Assembly (NCBI GenBank): GCA_002786025.1
Contig: NHNW01000051.1
Span: 186,001 to 250,000 of the forward strand
Reading direction: 5' to 3'
DNA length: 64,000 nucleotides
Source of the DNA: Zasmidium citrigriseum
Lineage: Eukaryota; Ascomycota; Dothideomycetes; Mycosphaerellales; Mycosphaerellaceae
Below the pieces are notes generated by a model. The model searched no databases. It worked only from the letters and a program-made list of their open reading frames with translations, and was not told the origin of the DNA. The position numbers were made by a program, and so were the translations under genes. How positions within the stretch are numbered: position 1 is the stretch's first letter; each line of letters starts with the position of its first letter. Positions 55,864 through 64,000 of the stretch are shown here, in pieces.

Positions 55864-56804
55864 ATGTCTAACCCATACCAACCACCACCAAGCCGCCTCC
55901 TGAACTTCAGGGGTGCGAGCGACACCAGCAAGGCAATGTAAGTTCCTCTGCATGCGCAGCCTGATATCGAGGGGACCATATACTGACCTTGTATAGTACC
56001 ACCGCCAACGAGCAATCCTCCCGGTTCTTCAAGCTCCCAGCAGAACTACGCAACACGATATACGAGTACACCCTCGGCGGGCGTGACCTACACGTCTGCT
56101 TCGACAGACTCTCCAGCGGGATCAAAGTCTGCCTCTGCAAAGCTCTCAAGACCGAAGACACCGTCTTCGAGGACTTCAAGACAACGGGCAGAGCAGCAGA
56201 CTACCCAACACAGCATCGAGACTGCCAGCTCGAGCCTGGCAACCGCTTCTCTCTCGCCATACTTCGCACTTGTCGCTCAATCTACAGCGAGGCAGCCCTC
56301 ATCCCCTTTCAATCAAACACCTTCATCGTCCAAGATGCCCGTCGCCTCGAGCTCTTCTGCAATGGCCTTGTCCCTGCGCAACAGAAAGCCATCGAGTCCC
56401 TAGAGTTCGTCTGTCTCTCACCGCTGGAGCCTCCAAAGTCGTTGGCATCTTTTCAGGGGCAACGATTCAGTGGTCTTCGCAATCTGCGTGTCAGAGTGGA
56501 ATTCCCATTCAATACCGGCGAGCGGGAGGAGACATTCGAGGTGGCCACGGAGGGACTGAAGCGTTTGGGGCAGGGGCAGTTGACGAGTGCGGAGGTGATT
56601 GGGTATCCGGTCAGACGCGGCGCCACTCCTAGGATTCGGGTTTGGATCAGGGAGATGGAGAAGGCGCTGTTGGTCTTGAGGGAGTACAGAGAGAAGGAGA
56701 AGGCTGCCACGACCAAGCGCAAGCGGGATGGCGAGGCTGAGGAGCAGCAGAAGAGGGTTGACGCTCGCTCGGGTCGCGGTCTGCGATCTCTCAAGGATGG
56801 ATGA
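55864..56804 (+). CDS. 2EXR/DUF7730-like family protein, paralog C
   Basis: This is a third member of the family seen at 26.5-28.9 kb. Exons are 55864-55937 and 55997-56804; the 59 bp intron has a GTAAGT donor and a TATAG acceptor, and the product has 293 residues. The first exon (MSNPYQPPPSRLLNF...) and the phase-2 junction, giving MITTANEQS, match paralogs A and B exactly in position. Marks are FFKLPAELRNTIYEYTLGG, ILRTCRSIYSEAALIPFQSNTF, VPAQQKAIESLEF, LRNLRVRVEF and LTSAEVIGYP. The C-terminal tail is basic (TTKRKRDGEAEEQQKR) and probably nuclear-directed. The molecular role is unknown. Confidence 0.82.
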
Positions 56805-57441
56805 GCACGAGGCTCTGGCGTGTGCAGTGGGGCGTTGAAAGCATTGTTTGGGTTGAAGTAGTCGATATGTTCTTTTAGCGCGACTTTTAGAAAGGTCTTT
56901 GAGCGTTTGACGATTTGGATATGAGTTCCTGTCTTGAAAAGCGTTTTAGCAATGGAGTATGGTGTGGCCAGCGAGTTCCAGATTGGTCGAGCGTTCCAGT
57001 GTAGCAATGGAACCCCTTTGGTCCACCAGAGTCTTCTCCTCTCCAGCTTCGTGTTTGCTTCGTAGGCCACAAATCTGCTTCATTCTGGTACATAAGGAGA
57101 GGCATCTCTACGGCTCACGCAGCAGATCACGACCTTCGGCCACCATCACACTGTGATCTGTTTCTTTCCTATAGGCAGCCATCAGCATGGAAAAGGTGCG
57201 AAAGTCATGCAGACATAAAGTATACTCCTTGATGGGATGGAGTTCAGGATGGTCGCTCCCATTCACCCTTCTCCAGCTTCGCATGTGACGGGAGAGTCCG
57301 TGCACTCGCTCCCGTCTCCCGCCCACCTTTCGAAAAGTTGCGCTCCTCCCAATCCTCGACCAACGCCCAGACACCCACGCACCGAAACATTCGAACATCG
57401 CCGGTAGAAACCCGTTCTCATCAGCATTCTTCTCCTCTATC
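56805..57441. other. Intergenic between paralogs C and D
   Basis: No gene is visible. I searched this stretch for a first exon of paralog D, because the other three copies have one, and found no convincing start with a GT donor. Confidence 0.45.
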
Positions 57442-58728
57442 ATGGCATTCAAAATCGAGCCCCTCGACAACAACGAAGCGACCCCTGAGCCCCTCCCTCG
57501 AGTCCCTATCAAAATCGAAAAACTCAACGACTCCACCAGGGAACTGCAAGTCCCTCACCAATCCCTCTCGCCATCGCCCTCGAGCCAGTCTCTAACTCTC
57601 CATAGTACGGAAGAGAACACCCAACACCTCTTCTTCAAACTCCCACCCGAGCTCCGCGCGCGAATCTACACATACGCCCTCGGCGGCAGGACCGTCCACG
57701 TCAACCTGCGCCCCGATAAAGGCTGGCTATACGTCTGCCAGGCCTCGACGAGCGAAGACGAGGCGTTCGAGCGGCATGGAGCTTATGGGACTGCGCCGGA
57801 CTTCTTCAAGCAGCATCGCCTGTGCGAGCCGCCTGTTCATCGGCATGCTCTGGCTAATGAGGTGTCGCTGTCTTTGCTGGGTACTTGCAGAGCCATCTAC
57901 CATGAAGCCGTCAGGGTCCCGTTTGCTGAGAATACCTTCGTTATTCGGGACTCGGCGCGTCTCAAGCGGTTTGCTGAGCGTCTGTCGCCAGTGCAGCAAC
58001 GGGCGGTTCAGGATGTTGTGTTCGTGAGCCAGGAGCCTCAGCTACCACCTCGTGGAGATCTCGAGTCGCTCTTCCGCTTCTCGGACTACACTGGTCTCCG
58101 CCGCCTTCGCATTCGGATGGAGTTCATCCTTCCTGAGCATGAGAACGGCCCCAAAGCGGCAAGGAACCTTCGCGACTGGTCGGAGGTCCTGGTTCGCTTT
58201 GGTCATGCCCAGCTCACGTCCGCCAACGTTATGACTTACCGGATGAAAGGTCGGCAGACCCAAGAGACGACTCAGGCATGGGCAGTCGGACTCGAGAAGG
58301 ACTTGATGGAGAAGGCGGTCCCACCTGGTATCGAAGCTACAGAAGATTCGCCGCCTCCAGATAGTGACAATGACGGCCCAGCAGAAGCAGCGGTGGAATC
58401 TTCCGACGATGAGGAACTCCCTATTCCGGCGAAGAGAACTCGAAAGCGTCGTGCTCAGACTGAGCTCCAGCCGCAGCGATGGACTCGCTCGCGGGCCAGG
58501 CAGAACGGTAACGAGTCGTCTCCAGTGGACGACAACGAGGACGCCCCAAGCATCGCAACGGAGACGCCTTCAGACGACGAGCAGCCACGCATTCCAACAA
58601 GGAGACCTCGCAAGCAGCGTGCGAAGTCAGAGCTGGAGCCGCAGCGGTACACTCGCTCTAAGGCCAAGGACGACGGAAAGCTGTTCGACTGGAGCAAGAG
58701 GATGAGCCGTGAGGATGTCTTGTCTTAG
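57442..58728 (+). CDS. 2EXR/DUF7730-like family protein, paralog D (long, intronless)
   Basis: This is the fourth member, 428 residues in one open frame. The family part covers ~60-290: FFKLPPELRARIYTYALGG, LLGTCRAIYHEAVRVPFAENTF, SPVQQRAVQDVVF, LRRLRIRMEF and LTSANVMTYR. The first ~55 residues are unlike the other copies. Just before the family part, the DNA reads CTAACTCTCCATAG followed by T-ACG, which looks like the branch/acceptor found at the same codon in paralogs A-C but here lies inside the frame. A spliced form with an unseen upstream exon remains possible. The C-terminal ~110 residues contain two similar basic units about 57 residues apart (KRTRKRRAQTELQPQRWTRS and RRPRKQRAKSELEPQRYTRS) that look like nuclear or DNA-binding tails. 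Confidence 0.78.
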   Translation: MAFKIEPLDNNEATPEPLPRVPIKIEKLNDSTRELQVPHQSLSPSPSSQSLTLHSTEENTQHLFFKLPPELRARIYTYALGGRTVHVNLRPDKGWLYVCQASTSEDEAFERHGAYGTAPDFFKQHRLCEPPVHRHALANEVSLSLLGTCRAIYHEAVRVPFAENTFVIRDSARLKRFAERLSPVQQRAVQDVVFVSQEPQLPPRGDLESLFRFSDYTGLRRLRIRMEFILPEHENGPKAARNLRDWSEVLVRFGHAQLTSANVMTYRMKGRQTQETTQAWAVGLEKDLMEKAVPPGIEATEDSPPPDSDNDGPAEAAVESSDDEELPIPAKRTRKRRAQTELQPQRWTRSRARQNGNESSPVDDNEDAPSIATETPSDDEQPRIPTRRPRKQRAKSELEPQRYTRSKAKDDGKLFDWSKRMSREDVLS

Positions 58729-59003
58729 AGACAGAGGCACGGGAGTGATTCGGCTCGAGGTTCGACGGTCTTTTTCTTTCTTTGGTGCATTGTTAGGTTG
58801 AAAGCGGTGTTGAAAGTACTGTTGTGTTTCGTTTTTGGGTGGTACGAAAAGCGTTGGAGAATGTGGTGCCACCCCGAGCGGCTTGTCTATAGCGATTTTA
58901 GCAGAGCCAGACAGGATAGAATGGGCTTTTGTAATCGACCAGCGCAAGTCTGCTCACCACTGTACGTCGAATGTTATTCAGAAGCCTTTCCATAACAAGC
59001 CGA
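58729..59003. other. Intergenic, convergent 3' ends
   Basis: This lies between paralog D and the PPR gene. No gene is visible. Confidence 0.4.
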
Positions 59004-62000
59004 TCACCTCCAAGCCCCTTCCGCCGCAGAAGCCGCAGCCCTCATCAGCGAACCCTCCTTAGGATGAGCCGGCAGTAACTGCTCCAACCTATAAATACCT
59101 TCCGGCTCTAACAGCCTAGTCTCGATAATAAACGAGAAGAAGCTATTCGGACCCCTCCCAGACGTCCCATTCCTATCGACTTTAATCTCCTCCCGTGCCG
59201 CTTGCACCAAAGCCCGGAGCCGATCCCACTGATTCCTCTCCGCGCAAGCCCGAGCAAGAGTCTCCAGCGCCGTCCAGCCAGTCTTCTGCCCGGCCTGTTT
59301 GGCACGTTCACGGAATCTGAAAGCCAATTCTATACCGACGGTCCGGTGATTCCGAGCGAAGCCTTCGACCATGCGGTCGAAGAAGATGTTGTCTAGAGGG
59401 ACTCCCCATCCTTTGTTCGAAGACTGGATGTGGTTCCATAGCTGCTGCGCGGCGGCGATATCAGGTTCCGGTTGTTGGTTGAAGTAGTGTGTCATGAGGA
59501 TGGTGTACATGTGGCAGGTCGGTTGGATCTTTCTTTCCATCATTCGCGCCATGACGGCATTGGCGGCAGTTGGATTGGCGTGGTACTTCATCAAGCGGTC
59601 GATGATCAATGCGTAGCCCTTTTGATCGAGGCCTGGCATTCCAGTGTCCTTGTTCTCAAGGGCGTCCACAAATTCCAGGATCTTCTTTTGTTGCTCGAAA
59701 TGGTCTACGCCGTCCAGGAAGCCGCCTTCGAAGAGAGCAGTCAGGAGCACTGTCCATGTGGCGCTGTCGGCTTCAATGCCACGCTTCTGCATGCTTTGGA
59801 GGATGCCCATCGCTTCAGCCGTCTGCTGTTTTCGCATTGACACATGCAGTAGAGCGTTGTAAGTCGTAACGTCTGGCTCGATGGCCAAAGATCGACCCCA
59901 TCGCAGGACATCTGCTATCATATGCTCCCGCTTGTGAGCCAGTGATGAGATTGCTGAGTTCATCGTGATCACGTCTGGACGCGGCACACCGCTGACCTGC
60001 TCGGGGTACATGGAGAGAAGCTCAGAAACGAGGTCCTTTTTGGCTGCAAATTGCTGGGCTTGGGCTGGTGTCATGTTTCGAGAAGCCTCTGCCTTCGCAG
60101 CCGTTAAGAAGTCTCGTGTCATGTCGTCTAAGGCCTGGAATCCTTGCTTCTCTGCATTGAGTCCAAACAAGCCACCAATTCTGATGGCCCAGGCGTGAGC
60201 ATCAGGTTGAATGCCCGCTGCTCTCATTTTCTGCCACAAAGCTTCCATGCCATTGCTGTCTCTTGATATCCGAGCACCTCGCATCATCACCGAATAGGTC
60301 TTAACAGTCGGGACATAGCCCAATTGGATGATGTGACTCCAAACGTCCATCGCCGCCTTTGGGTGTCGTAAAGATAAGAAAGCAAGCATCAGATGCTCGT
60401 AAAGCTCCAACGGGACAGCCCTGGGAGTGTGTTGATGTGAGCCGGCTAATGCATACACCTCCCGCTTGATCTTTTCCGTGAAGTAAATGTCATGAGACTC
60501 AATCGCACGACCAAGTCTTCTCACGTTTTTGCGTGCAAAGTTCTCAATTTGGGGGGTTAAAGGCTTTTCGGCAAACTCGATATCTCCCGTCCCTGGGCTC
60601 GAATCATCACCCACAGCTTCAATACCGTCAGGAGATGATGTGTCTGTTCTAGTTTCAGAGTCCGCTTCAGAATGCGCAATTGATCTGGACGGTCTAGTGT
60701 CGTGAAGGCCCAATCGAAGTATTATAGCCTCATATCCTCGGAGAAGCTCGCGGTCTCTGGTGCCCGATAGCTCGTTTAAAAGATCTTCAGGAATGCGCGG
60801 CGCGGGAGTGACCTTGAGAATGGCCTCAAGAATCTGCACAAAAGGGGCGTGCTCCGGAAGTTGGGCTAGGTATGTCTCGTCAATCTTCAGCGTGCGAAGC
60901 AGGTCAAGTGTGATCAAGGCAGCGGTGGCGTAGTTCCTTGACTGCGGTTGGCCGTTGATATCTCTTGCTGATGGAAGAGGTTGGCCGTTGGTGTCTCTTG
61001 CTGATGGAAGAAGCATGTTCAACATCCCCTCAAACTCCTGATGGCTTCGACGTTCTGACTTCCACGAGTCGAACGTAGCGGGGTGAGGCAGGAAAGTCCA
61101 GTCCGTCTCGTCTTCGGAGAGGGTGGGGTTTGAGTCAGAATCGGAACGTGTTAATGGGCCTTGATGAAATGACGCTCGGACTGCCATCGCGACTCTCCAC
61201 ATTTGCACCAGCTGTCGAACCATGTTCTGTACTGCAACAGTGTGCTTGTCGTTCCCTTGGCGCTTGAACCGAATTTCTGAGATTCCGATGGCTCCGCGTC
61301 GGAGAAAAGTTCGAAAAAGAGACGGGTTCGTTGCGCGAAGGTGATTCAGTATCTTGAAGATGTCCAAAGGAGTCGGGAGCTGCTTTTCGTGGTGCTTCCC
61401 TGCGAGCTCATCCACCCACTGCCTGGTCGCCTTTGTCAATAGCACCTGGAGAGATGGCACCATCCCAGGCTTCGTGAAGATAGTTCGTGCTTCACTAGGA
61501 ACTATCCCAACACACTCCCTTTCCAATTGTTGCAGTGTTTGCGCGGCACCCTGGAAGTCCTCATCCGTGATTTGGACCATGAAATGATCTGCCAGGCTAT
61601 TTGCCTCTGGCGAAAGCCGAGCATTCCGTGACACCTTTTTCCGTTGTCGTTGGCCATCGTTGTCAACCGACCCTTTCGACCGAGACTCTGGTCGGGTGTG
61701 TCTTGCTTTGGCCCCATTGCGATTGCTCTCCCCTGGATGACCCAATTGATTCAACAGCTGCTCTGGTCTCAACTGTCTGCCCGAGTATCTCCCTCTTGCA
61801 CCGCCATTGCCATTGCCGTCAACACGTGTAGAGCCTGACAATCCACTCGCCAACTGGTCTCTCGAGCCGAAGAACGAGTTCTCCGAACCATCTCTTGCTT
61901 GGGCTTGTTGTGTTCTGGATGCTGCCCGTGAAATCGATCGTGTTGCCGTCAAACTCGGTCGTAAAAGTCTGCTACGGCATGTCGAGCAAACGTAGGGTGT

Positions 62001-62006
62001 GGCCAT
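59004..62006 (-). CDS. Mitochondrial-type pentatricopeptide repeat (PPR) protein
   Basis: PPR proteins bind organellar RNA and control its stability or translation. The start at 62006 gives 1000 residues and an N-terminus suited to mitochondrial import (MATPYVCSTCRSRLLRPS, then many Arg/Ser and few acidic residues). An ATG at 62072 is in frame but less suitable. The first ~500 residues are poorly conserved. The PPR array occupies roughly 520-950, with units such as AMDVWSHIIQLGYVPTVKTY, ALWQKMRAAGIQPDAHAW, VTTYNALLHVSMRKQQTAEA and MQKRGIEADSATWTVLLTAL. A 33-bp tandem duplication codes for the twin PSARD-NGQP elements at about residues 332-354. It cannot be assigned with confidence to a named factor. 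Confidence 0.85.
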   Translation of the reverse strand: MATPYVCSTCRSRLLRPSLTATRSISRAASRTQQAQARDGSENSFFGSRDQLASGLSGSTRVDGNGNGGARGRYSGRQLRPEQLLNQLGHPGESNRNGAKARHTRPESRSKGSVDNDGQRQRKKVSRNARLSPEANSLADHFMVQITDEDFQGAAQTLQQLERECVGIVPSEARTIFTKPGMVPSLQVLLTKATRQWVDELAGKHHEKQLPTPLDIFKILNHLRATNPSLFRTFLRRGAIGISEIRFKRQGNDKHTVAVQNMVRQLVQMWRVAMAVRASFHQGPLTRSDSDSNPTLSEDETDWTFLPHPATFDSWKSERRSHQEFEGMLNMLLPSARDTNGQPLPSARDINGQPQSRNYATAALITLDLLRTLKIDETYLAQLPEHAPFVQILEAILKVTPAPRIPEDLLNELSGTRDRELLRGYEAIILRLGLHDTRPSRSIAHSEADSETRTDTSSPDGIEAVGDDSSPGTGDIEFAEKPLTPQIENFARKNVRRLGRAIESHDIYFTEKIKREVYALAGSHQHTPRAVPLELYEHLMLAFLSLRHPKAAMDVWSHIIQLGYVPTVKTYSVMMRGARISRDSNGMEALWQKMRAAGIQPDAHAWAIRIGGLFGLNAEKQGFQALDDMTRDFLTAAKAEASRNMTPAQAQQFAAKKDLVSELLSMYPEQVSGVPRPDVITMNSAISSLAHKREHMIADVLRWGRSLAIEPDVTTYNALLHVSMRKQQTAEAMGILQSMQKRGIEADSATWTVLLTALFEGGFLDGVDHFEQQKKILEFVDALENKDTGMPGLDQKGYALIIDRLMKYHANPTAANAVMARMMERKIQPTCHMYTILMTHYFNQQPEPDIAAAQQLWNHIQSSNKGWGVPLDNIFFDRMVEGFARNHRTVGIELAFRFRERAKQAGQKTGWTALETLARACAERNQWDRLRALVQAAREEIKVDRNGTSGRGPNSFFSFIIETRLLEPEGIYRLEQLLPAHPKEGSLMRAAASAAEGAWR
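60946..61011 (-). repeat. 33-bp direct tandem duplication in the PPR gene
   Basis: Two adjacent 33-base copies (60946-60978 and 60979-61011) differ at only two positions and keep the frame, adding 11 residues. It lies in the poorly conserved part before the PPR array. Confidence 0.85.
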
Positions 62007-62259
62007 GCTCCACGGATCAAGCAAGCAGACGTGAGAGCTTTGCTTCACTTGCAGGTTCCACACGTGCGGCATTGGCTCCGCTAGCGGTGAACTCTATTTG
62101 CGGAGGTGCGCTAAATCAGGCAGTCCTCCGCCAAACGTCCACGGGCATTGCTCACTCACACACCCTCACTTCTCCCATCTTTTCACCTGACACTCACATA
62201 CGGACGATGATAAGCCTGTGATCCAAGCCTCTTGATATTGAGAGGCAGCACCTAGAACC

Positions 62260-63771
62260 ATGACGACTCTCATTCCTCGCCCGCCCTACAGCGACCAAGA
62301 GCTCGCCCAGCTCTACCCAAAGAACCTCGAACTGCAGCAAGTCCAGATCCTCCTTCGACATGGCGAGCGAACACCAGTCGGGCCACGCTTTAAGAATGCC
62401 GGGCTTCACGGCACCTGGCCTTACTGCAAAGCTGCCAACGAGCTGAAGGCCACAATCCTGGCAGCAAACGCTTCGTGGGATCACCTGGCGTGGAAGAGGA
62501 GATTGGAGACCTTGGGCAACGGCGATGCGCCCAAGTTGGCTGCGGGGCCCAATGGAGAGATCGATGCTGTCTGTCAACCAGGCGAGCTGACGGACAGGGG
62601 AAGAGAGACCACAATGGGACTTGGCCAGCGGATACGGACGTTGTACGTGAACCAGTTGGGTTTCCTGCCATCCTCTCTAGACGACAGCTCAAGGGCGTAT
62701 GTCAGCTTGCGTGCCACTCCTATTCAGAGAGCATTGGAATCTGTGCAGCAGGCCTTTACTGGACTCTACCCAGCAACCTCGCGAGCACCGGGCATGGAGC
62801 CTCCAGCCATTGTCCAAAGAGCAATGCAGGATGAGACGCTGTTTCCCAACGAAGGCGGCTGCAAGAGATTCGCTGAGCTCTCACACGCTTTCGCTGATCG
62901 GACAGCAAAGCTCTGGAACGACTCCATCGAGATGAAGTACATCAACAAGAAAATCGGAAAGTGGATGCCAGAAGCAAGTCCCGTGGTAAAAGTCGACTCC
63001 CATCCCAGATTATCCGGAGTCATGGACACGGTCAACGCCACTTTAGCCCACGGTCCCGCCACCAAGCTCCCATCAGAATTCTACGACTCCAAAGTCCGCG
63101 CCAACATCGACAGAATCACAACCGAAGAATGGTTCATCGGCTACCAAGAATCCTCCGAATACCGCAAACTAGGCATCGGCAGTCTAGTCGGCGACGTCGC
63201 CCAACGCATGGTCGAACACGCCAACAACATCGCCCGCGAAGGCGAAACCGCCCCTTTCAAAATGAAGCTCGCCGGATGTCATGATACCACCATAGCATCC
63301 ACGCTTGCTGCCCTCGGAGCCTTCGAAGTCGACAGAGACCACTGGCCCAACTTCACCTCGAACATCGCCTTCGAGCTGTTCAAAGCCAAAGACGCCCCGT
63401 CATCTAAAAGTGCTGTATGGCCAAGCAAAGAGAAATCCTGGTGGTTCTCTCTCTTCTCGTCTCCAAAACCCAGCACACCACCCGTCCGCGAACCTATCGA
63501 GAGCATGCCCGACTCCCTAAAGCAGAACCTCGAAGGCCACTACGTCCGCATTCGATATAACGATAAACCCGTCTCTCTCCCCTTCTGCAAACCCGTCGGA
63601 AAGCATCTGGAGGGTGATGAGAGTTTCTGTACGCTTGCGGCGTTCAAGGAGGCGGCGGATATGATTACGCCCAAGGACTGGAAGAGTGAGTGTAAGAGCA
63701 ATCTTGGCAAGTCGGCGTTTCCGGAGAGGATTGAGCCGCCGCCGGGTGTGGTGGCTAAGGAGCTGCAGTAG
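62260..63771 (+). CDS. Histidine acid phosphatase family protein (intracellular)
   Basis: This is a clade-2 histidine phosphatase: phosphate is transferred to a histidine and released by water. The single exon encodes 503 residues. The nucleophile motif RHGERTP is at 33-39 (H34), and the proton-donor motif HDTT is at 341-344 (H341, D342). A supporting SLRATPIQRALESVQQAF stretch lies at ~150. The protein has no signal peptide, unlike secreted phytases and acid phosphatases of the same fold, and its C-terminus is extended with an SWWFSLFSSPK element. This layout fits the intracellular acid-phosphatase-like group, with substrates such as lipid or inositol phosphates possible but unproven. It is divergent from the PPR gene across 253 bases. 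Confidence 0.88.
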   Translation: MTTLIPRPPYSDQELAQLYPKNLELQQVQILLRHGERTPVGPRFKNAGLHGTWPYCKAANELKATILAANASWDHLAWKRRLETLGNGDAPKLAAGPNGEIDAVCQPGELTDRGRETTMGLGQRIRTLYVNQLGFLPSSLDDSSRAYVSLRATPIQRALESVQQAFTGLYPATSRAPGMEPPAIVQRAMQDETLFPNEGGCKRFAELSHAFADRTAKLWNDSIEMKYINKKIGKWMPEASPVVKVDSHPRLSGVMDTVNATLAHGPATKLPSEFYDSKVRANIDRITTEEWFIGYQESSEYRKLGIGSLVGDVAQRMVEHANNIAREGETAPFKMKLAGCHDTTIASTLAALGAFEVDRDHWPNFTSNIAFELFKAKDAPSSKSAVWPSKEKSWWFSLFSSPKPSTPPVREPIESMPDSLKQNLEGHYVRIRYNDKPVSLPFCKPVGKHLEGDESFCTLAAFKEAADMITPKDWKSECKSNLGKSAFPERIEPPPGVVAKELQ

Positions 63772-64000
63772 AGTCGTGGTTGTTCGGAGGGAAGGAGCTT
63801 TATGACGAGATCGGGACTGGTGTTGTGGGTGTTGAATGTTTTCGGCTTCTGGGATAGAGAGGAGTGATTGATAGAAAGGAAAAGCTGTATTGTTTACGAA
63901 GAGTATGATACACCTAGATAGCGAATGACCTAGATTTGATGTTTTATTTCTACTCTGGTTCCCTTCTCCTCGGCCCTGTTGAATTGTACATATTCCTATA
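63772..64000. other. 3' flank of the acid phosphatase gene
   Basis: This probably contains the 3' untranslated region. No further gene begins before the window ends. Confidence 0.4.

Noticed and set aside
1..64000. tRNA, rRNA, transposon or CRISPR features
   Set aside because: No B-box-like tRNA motif with a partner, no rRNA similarity, no transposase or terminal repeats, and no spacer arrays were seen on reading both strands.

Overview
The window looks like nuclear DNA of a filamentous ascomycete, probably a dothideomycete (the class is inferred from gene style; no marker gene was tested). Most introns are 47-110 bp with GT..AG ends, usually with a CTAAC or CTGAC branch site shortly before the acceptor. 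Typical filamentous-fungal genes are present: palH, two HET-domain genes, a double-domain fluoride exporter, SUR2, MVP1 and MHF2. I see no transposon, CRISPR array, rRNA or tRNA gene, and no biosynthetic gene cluster.

Layout. 1-1.9 kb: no supportable gene. 1.9-3.9 kb: a HET gene with a one-base frameshift. 4.2-11.4 kb, minus strand: DCN1 (cullin neddylation), MVP1 (sorting nexin) and palH (ambient pH sensor). 13.5-16.5 kb: a predicted fluoroacetate-type dehalogenase facing, tail to tail, a FEX fluoride exporter. 17.1 kb: a UPRT-family phosphoribosyltransferase. 19.6-20.9 kb: a secreted protein made of about 12 repeats separated by dibasic sites, resembling a Kex2-processed precursor. 21.4-24.2 kb: a secreted orphan and a sucrose-type MFS transporter. 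25.2 kb: an unusual small heat-shock protein. 26.5-28.9 kb: first pair of 2EXR/DUF7730-like paralogs. 29.2-33.1 kb: a conserved hypothetical and a PHD-finger protein. 35.1-38.0 kb: a DHA1-type MFS transporter and prefoldin subunit 4. 39.3-43.1 kb: a basic nuclear-type orphan, MHF2/CENP-X, a doubtful one-TM ORF and an intact HET gene. 43.4-49.5 kb: a secreted PhoD-type phosphatase, a small secreted protein, a minisatellite and an unresolved multi-exon gene. 49.6-52.5 kb: SUR2 divergent from a zinc-ribbon/LysM/UBA-like protein. 53.0-55.2 kb: a single-pass membrane protein and an orphan. 55.9-58.7 kb: second pair of 2EXR/DUF7730-like paralogs. 59.0-63.8 kb: a mitochondrial-type PPR protein divergent from a histidine acid phosphatase.

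Most neighbours have unrelated household roles. The main exception is the dehalogenase/fluoride-exporter pair: the predicted enzyme keeps the residues that cleave C-F bonds and cradle fluoride in characterised fluoroacetate dehalogenases, and the adjacent gene removes fluoride from the cell. Together they could form a small organofluorine detoxification module. The dibasic-repeat secreted protein, the paralog family with a conserved phase-2 intron and one exonised copy, and a recurrent change of codon-third-base skew inside many genes are the other signals worth following.
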